Under the pieces are notes generated by a model. That model searched no databases. It had not been told where the DNA came from and saw only the letters and a program-made list of their open reading frames with translations. From Neckera pumila (taxonomy: Eukaryota; Streptophyta; Bryopsida; Hypnales; Neckeraceae), in contig OZ018413.1 of assembly GCA_963969595.1 (NCBI GenBank), forward strand, positions 11,832,211-11,896,210: 64,000 nt of DNA, in the 5' to 3' direction. Both the position numbers and the translations under genes were made by a program. Positions 58,959 through 64,000 of this stretch are shown here, in pieces. The stretch's first letter is position 1. Each line of letters opens with the position of its first letter.

Positions 58959-59121
58959 GTTACTTCCAGACAATATTTGCGAGACTCCCATTTCTGTCCG
59001 AACAATTTCTGTCCATTTCTATTGTGGTAACTGATGTAGACAATCAGCTGGTGGTCAGAGTCACCTTGCTCCAGCTGAAACCAGCAATTTCTGCAACCGG
59101 AGAAGAATCTTCAGAAAAACA

Positions 59122-62100
59122 ATGGCTGCCGGGAGCCATGAGTCGGAGCGTGGATCTTTTCTTCAATCTCCTCTCGATCAGGTGATTCTTTGCTTTTCTT
59201 TTTCCTTTCCTTTCGCGATCAATTTGCTTACTCTGATTTTCAGTGGGAAAACAACGAGTTAACGGTTTTCCCACGATTTGGAGTGCTGGAGTGGAGTGGG
59301 TCGTCAGGGTTTACTGCTAAATTTGTGTGCAAGAGCAGAACGTTGTAAATAATATTTGCAGCTGGATTGCGTACTCTGATTTTCAGTGCGAAAAATGAGT
59401 TAACTGTTTTTACGGTTTGGATTGCTGGACTGTTGATTAGGGGTACTGGTCGCATTCGCTTTCGAGATTTATGAAACGAGAGTAGAATGGTGAAACAAAG
59501 AATTGTAGAGGAATTGGGTATTTTGAATTTCTTTGTGAGAATGGTTTTTTGGGAGTTTTTTGGTTTAGGGTTTGGATAGTGAGAATGCTGGAGTGTTTTG
59601 TTAGGCTTGAGGTTAAATGCTCGCCTTCACTCCCAGATTCATGAGCAAGAGCAGAAGCTGGTTGAGTTGCGACGCAGCAAGGGCCCGTTCGATCGAGCCG
59701 TGCGAGCTCTCACGACTAACATTCGGGAAAGCTATGAGAGCATGATTTTGGAGAATGTGTCGAGCTCGGAGTCGATAGAGCAGCAATTGTGGCAGCTTCA
59801 CTACAGTTTTATCCAGGAGTTTCGGGCGCGGTTGGGGAAACTGAAAGCGGCTGCTGTGGCTGCTGCCAATGTTCCTAACAAGAAGAAAGCCGTTGAAAAG
59901 CAGAAATTCGAACGTGTCGGAGGTCAGTACAAGTGTTTTCTTGATGAAGCGACGGGTTTCTACCATGGGCTCATTGCCAAGCTCGGGGCTAAGCATGGAC
60001 TCGCTGGAAAGTTCTCTTCTCCCGGCAACAGAACTGGTATTTTATTGCAGCCCTTGACCTCATCCTCCAGGTTTAAAGTTATTAGCAAATTTGAAATTTG
60101 TGTGAAATGAATGGAAACTTCCTACAAACTATCAACGCTTGATTCTGGAGGAGGGGAATGTAGAGCTGGAGTATTTTTTGACTTTCAGAATAAATTATGC
60201 CGTTGAAGAATCTAGTCATAAGATTCTACGGCAATTCATAACAATATAGAATAAAACTCATTTTTCAAGTTCCCATCCCTATAACCCTACCTGACCTATT
60301 CTGAACCTTGCACGAAATTCTTGAAGCACCGTGTGACCTAGTTCATCACATCGCTGACGAGTAGACAAAATTTTCTTTTTTCAGCGTTCGTGTTGCCCCC
60401 GCAGTAAGCTGTTGAAAATAGTTATCATTCACTCAGTGGATGCCGACTCTCTCGGGTTAAACCTTCCACAAATATATGATCCGAGAGTCATAGGTATATT
60501 GTAAATGATGCTGCATTTAGGAGTGCATGTCCAAAACCTCATTAAAATAAAATTGCTTCCCCGTCATAGCACATCCACTGTGCATCGTTATCCTCTCTTG
60601 CTGATCATACAAGACAGTTCCTTGCAATTCTACAGTTGGTAATGTGGAGAGATTTCACTAGACAGCAGCCAACTCTGTTATATTGTAAACGATATTTTTT
60701 TGTATCATTCCGCGCGGTTGGTGTGCGGTTGGTGTGCGGAGACTTGGAAGCGTACTATCCATGACATGTCTATGTCTCTGCAACTAGCTGTCTTTTGTAT
60801 TCTCCTGCTGAACTCCTTCGAGGGTGAGGGCTTTGATTTTTCGTGTGTTATTTTACTAAGGCTGTTGTTTGGAAATGGAGTGGCAGAGATTAGCAGCAGC
60901 AGCAACAAACGGTTCAGAAGGTGCCAGTGTGTCTGTCACAGGTGCTACATCTATTTGGGAGATTTGTCTCGCTATAAAGAGCTTCACCTGGTTGTTGAAG
61001 GAAGAACACCCGACTGGCATGTAGCAGCGAATTATTACCGACAAGCTTCTGCTCTGTGGCCTGCTGGTGGCAATCCTCATAACCAGGTTCTTGTATCAAC
61101 CCAGGTGGTCTTTATGTCATCTGAAAACATGAATTTCTCAGTGGAAACATAAGCATTTCGTTTCGTGATCTAGTGCAATTCCTCAGATCCACATTGATCG
61201 AAGCTTCCTAGTACGTCTGCGAATTTCTTGTCCAGATTTTCCTTATCAAAGCTGATGTGGGATACCATATTGGTGTTGCAGCTGGGTGTGCTGGCCACCT
61301 ATGCGGGGGACCACTTGCAGGCTTTGTATCATTATCTGTATAGTTTAGCTGTGCATGTTCCCTTTTCTACTGCCCGTGCAAATGCTAAGCTTCTGTTTGA
61401 AAAGGTACTTACACGTTACGCTACCTTGAGAACACACTTCTTTAATTTGTAAGTGCCGAAGTGGTGGCGTATTGATATATTATTGGGGTGTTGAAATAAA
61501 TCATCTGGGATGCCTCAAGAACGTTAACAAATGTACGTATAGAAGCATACACAAGAGGAAAGCATACACCACATTTTTGAACGATAGCAATATGTTTTGA
61601 GAGTAACTATAATCAACAATTAGTAGACTGGGTACTGCAGGGTTTTCATATCTCAGTTCAACAATGAACGACTACTTGTTCCTTCAAAATATGGTGCGGA
61701 GCTTTGTGCGTAGTCCAAGCACGATTTTGACGCAATTTCATGAGTTGCGGGTTTCCTTGTTTGGAATTTTTTTCTTTTCAAATGTCCAATCTGATTCGTG
61801 TATTATAACTCGCAGAATCAACGCCACAATACACAGCTGTCGAATTCACCTGATGACGATGTGGCTATTGATATTGAAATGGCGCAAGCGTTTGAGAGCC
61901 ACAAGTCCAGCACAGAGTCTCATCCAGAGTGCCCTCTTGCTCGATTGCAAAGACGATTTCGTGTGCATTTCATCACGCTCATTGGACTTCTTTTCAACAA
62001 ATCCGGGTTTGACTCTTTTTCTGCCACTGCTGTTTAGCTTCCGAAATTGGTTGATTATGTGATCAAATGATGCCTATTAAATATGGCAGGGCTGCCTTGA

Positions 62101-64000
62101 TTCCTGGCCAACCATAAGCACGACTGACCCTTCTATCGTCCTCTTGGGCAGGTTGGAAGATTTCTCGGAGCTTTCTACGCTCGTGCTTCGAGAAGCTCAA
62201 CTTCTGCTCTCCCAAGAGAACGCGCTGATTACTTTTTCTTTCACCCTCGAGAAATCTAATCGTTTCAAGAATCAAGCGTTCAGCGTCATGCAACTCGTCG
62301 TGCTATTGATCTTTTCCGTTCACAATGTCGGGCCTAAGAAAGACAAGAGCAGTCGCAGTTCTCAGCGGCTGGAAATGTCACCCGTCGTCATGCAAGCCAC
62401 TATATTTGCATTTCGATTCATGACTGGCATGTTGCAGGATTGCACGAGAACGGAAGAGCCATGTTGCAGCCCCTTGTTTCCTGCAGTAGTGGTCTTCTGC
62501 AATTGGCTGTCCTGCTACCCGGACTTTTGCCAACAAATTCAGGGTGATGAGGAATGTGAGAAACTGCAATGCAGTTTCGTGAAGGAAGCGTGCATGCTCT
62601 TATCAAAGTGCGTGCAACAAATTGGCATGGCGAAACCCCACGGCAGTGACTCTATAGCTTATTCTGAAAAGGAAGGTCATCATGGAACTGAAACCGTTTT
62701 ATGGGAAGACAAAGAACTGGGTGGTATAGTCCCTTTGAAGCATCTAGAAACTTCGGAGACTGCTTTGAAATTATCGGTGTTGGCCAAGGGAGCCCACAAT
62801 GTGCCTGAGTCTGCGTGTGTTGTGCGTGCGGAGCGCCTTATGAAGGCCTTGACGTTCCTTTGTTCTGTGCTCAAGTTGGATTCTTCAGAACTTGACGCTA
62901 TTACTGCGCTCAGCAAGTCTGCATTTGGTTGGACCTCTATGAGAGCTAGTCCTTCTGAACGGATCAGATGCTCCCAATCCTCTGGAGGTTCGGTTAGGAC
63001 TGCAGATGGATCAATGCAGTTGAAAACTCAAGGCCCGTGTATTGTCCAGCGGAGTATTGAGAACACTCTATCAAGTCCTTTCAGAAAGGATGACTGCCTA
63101 TTTCCGCAGGCCAGGGACCGGAACTCTGGTTCTGCTGATCCAGCCAAACTTGCAAGCCTCTTCTGTGGTAAGCTACGCCAGCTTCAAAACGGAATTCTGC
63201 TCCCGGGTTTTCCAATTTCTTCTGCATTCTTTGATTAGACTCTGAGGTTTCGCTGTATTTAATAGTTCTTTAGTATTTGCTTCAGAGGCCTGAAAATATG
63301 TATTTTTATAGCAACCATTCTGCTCTTGAAGTTCCTCACGAAGCTTGTGAGCATTAGACCTCTGAGCACGTATCTTCCTTGAATCAGTACTGTAGAAGGT
63401 GAAAAGTCCTACACATTTTCGTAAGTCCAATCTTCGTAATGATATTCCAGGATGATCTGTAGACCACGACCGCTGACATTCTTGTTAATGTTACTGCAGA
63501 AGCCTCTCATCAGCACAAAGTTATCTCTGAAAGAGAGCTCAACGTTTCCCGCTTCTCAGAAGGAAGCGCCTTACAACAACCAGAAAGTGAACCTTGTGAC
63601 AACAACGTAGAAAGCATCTTAGAGGATCCCGTGCGCAACAATGTAGAGCCTAAAGATGATGGCACCTTGTGTTCCGTTGGTCGGGGAGCGCTGTCACTTG
63701 GAGACTGGGTGAAAGCTCCTCCTGGTGGCGATGGAAATGCTGATGCAACCCCAGCTTTAGAGAAGCGAACGAAGTCTCTACCGGGGGCTTCACAACAAGC
63801 TCAGACTCACTCATCAGGTGAAGAATCATTAAATCCAAGTTTGAGCTTCAAGGCAGTCTGCGGAACACCGACACCTCTTCTTGTTCCCTTGAGCAGAAAT
63901 GCCGAAGTAAATGATCCAAGAGAGAATGAGCAGCATATCGATTTGTCCGCGGTCCGTAAAGAGACCGACTCCCATGCATCCTTATCATTAAATCGCCCAG
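59122..64000 (+). CDS. SMG7: SMG7/EST1-type NMD factor, 3' end outside window
   Basis: SMG7 binds phosphorylated UPF1 through an N-terminal 14-3-3-like TPR domain and acts in nonsense-mediated decay; in plants it also acts in meiotic exit. Exons: 59122-59181, 59637-60036, 60887-61086, 61282-61404, 61816-62006, 62152-63167, 63500 to the edge (frame open at 64000). About 830 residues visible. The domain shows EQQLWQLHYSFIQEFRARL, FLDEATGFYHGLI, CHRCYIYLGDLSRYKELH, ANYYRQASALWPAGGNPHNQ, LYHYLYSLAVHVPFSTARAN and RFRVHFITLIGLLFNKSGLE, all in SMG7 order, then the EST1 C-terminal part (VVLLIFSVHN, LWEDKELGGIVPL). Exon 7 is a Ser/Glu-rich tail with SLGDWVKAPPGGDG, typical of the disordered half. The exon 3 acceptor is less certain (60887 by phase; 60889 is an alternative). 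Exon 2 uses TCCCAG|ATT because the upstream TTAG would break phase. Confidence 0.9.

Larger units (their letters stand above)
58551..59121 (+). promoter_or_regulatory. SMG7 5' flank
   Basis: Unique DNA between TTAA copy C and the start codon. It becomes GC-richer from about 58790 and carries the minisatellite and hairpin listed separately. ORFs on both strands here are products of the repeat. Confidence 0.5.

Overview
The window is nuclear DNA of a land plant. Every confident gene is a spliced plant gene with GT-AG introns, plant orthologue families and an AT-rich background full of small inverted-repeat transposable elements. The GDSL relict and the intron-rich orthologues look more like a non-seed plant (moss, lycophyte or fern grade) than a flowering plant, but I cannot fix the species from the sequence.

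Genes, left to right: (1) 1309-6623, minus strand: a broken GDSL esterase/lipase gene. Its catalytic Ser is replaced by Ala, an in-frame stop lies in exon 4, and the gene runs off the left edge. (2) 14951-16627, minus: a single-exon, 558-residue PHLOEM PROTEIN 2-LIKE A10-type membrane protein. (3) 23968-29366, plus: SWC4/DMAP1, a chromatin subunit, 16 exons and 493 residues. (4) 41024-45815, plus: an intact alpha-class phospholipase D, 5 coding exons and 803 residues, with a probable 5' UTR intron. (5) 49381-55178, plus: Notchless (NLE), the WD40 ribosome-assembly factor, 13 exons and 476 residues. (6) 59122 to the right edge, plus: an SMG7/EST1-type nonsense-mediated decay factor, seven exons seen and the 3' end missing. 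These are unrelated housekeeping or lipid-signalling genes and do not form a cluster. Exon coordinates below were derived by hand from splice signals, reading-frame phase and family resemblance.

The rest (about two thirds) is intergenic and intronic DNA. I recognise no retrotransposon or transposase coding sequence in it. It is crowded with short TIR elements. These include a three-copy family of about 930 bp whose ends read TTAACCCCTAAAGG...CCTTTAGGGGTTAA, with shorter families sharing the TTAA-CCC ends. There is also a CACTA element with 3-bp target duplications and another element nested in it, a Tourist/PIF-Harbinger-type element with a TTA duplication, two Stowaway-type elements, and several unnamed inverted-repeat elements. 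A tandem satellite-like unit of about 350 bp sits in the GDSL intron and recurs, inverted, 46 kb away.

A second theme is tandem duplication inside introns. NLE intron 1 consists of about six copies of a 150-bp unit that each carry a copy of the exon 1 end and 5' splice site. Two PLD introns also carry duplicated blocks. The most unusual items are the TTAA-ended element families and the NLE decoy splice-site array.
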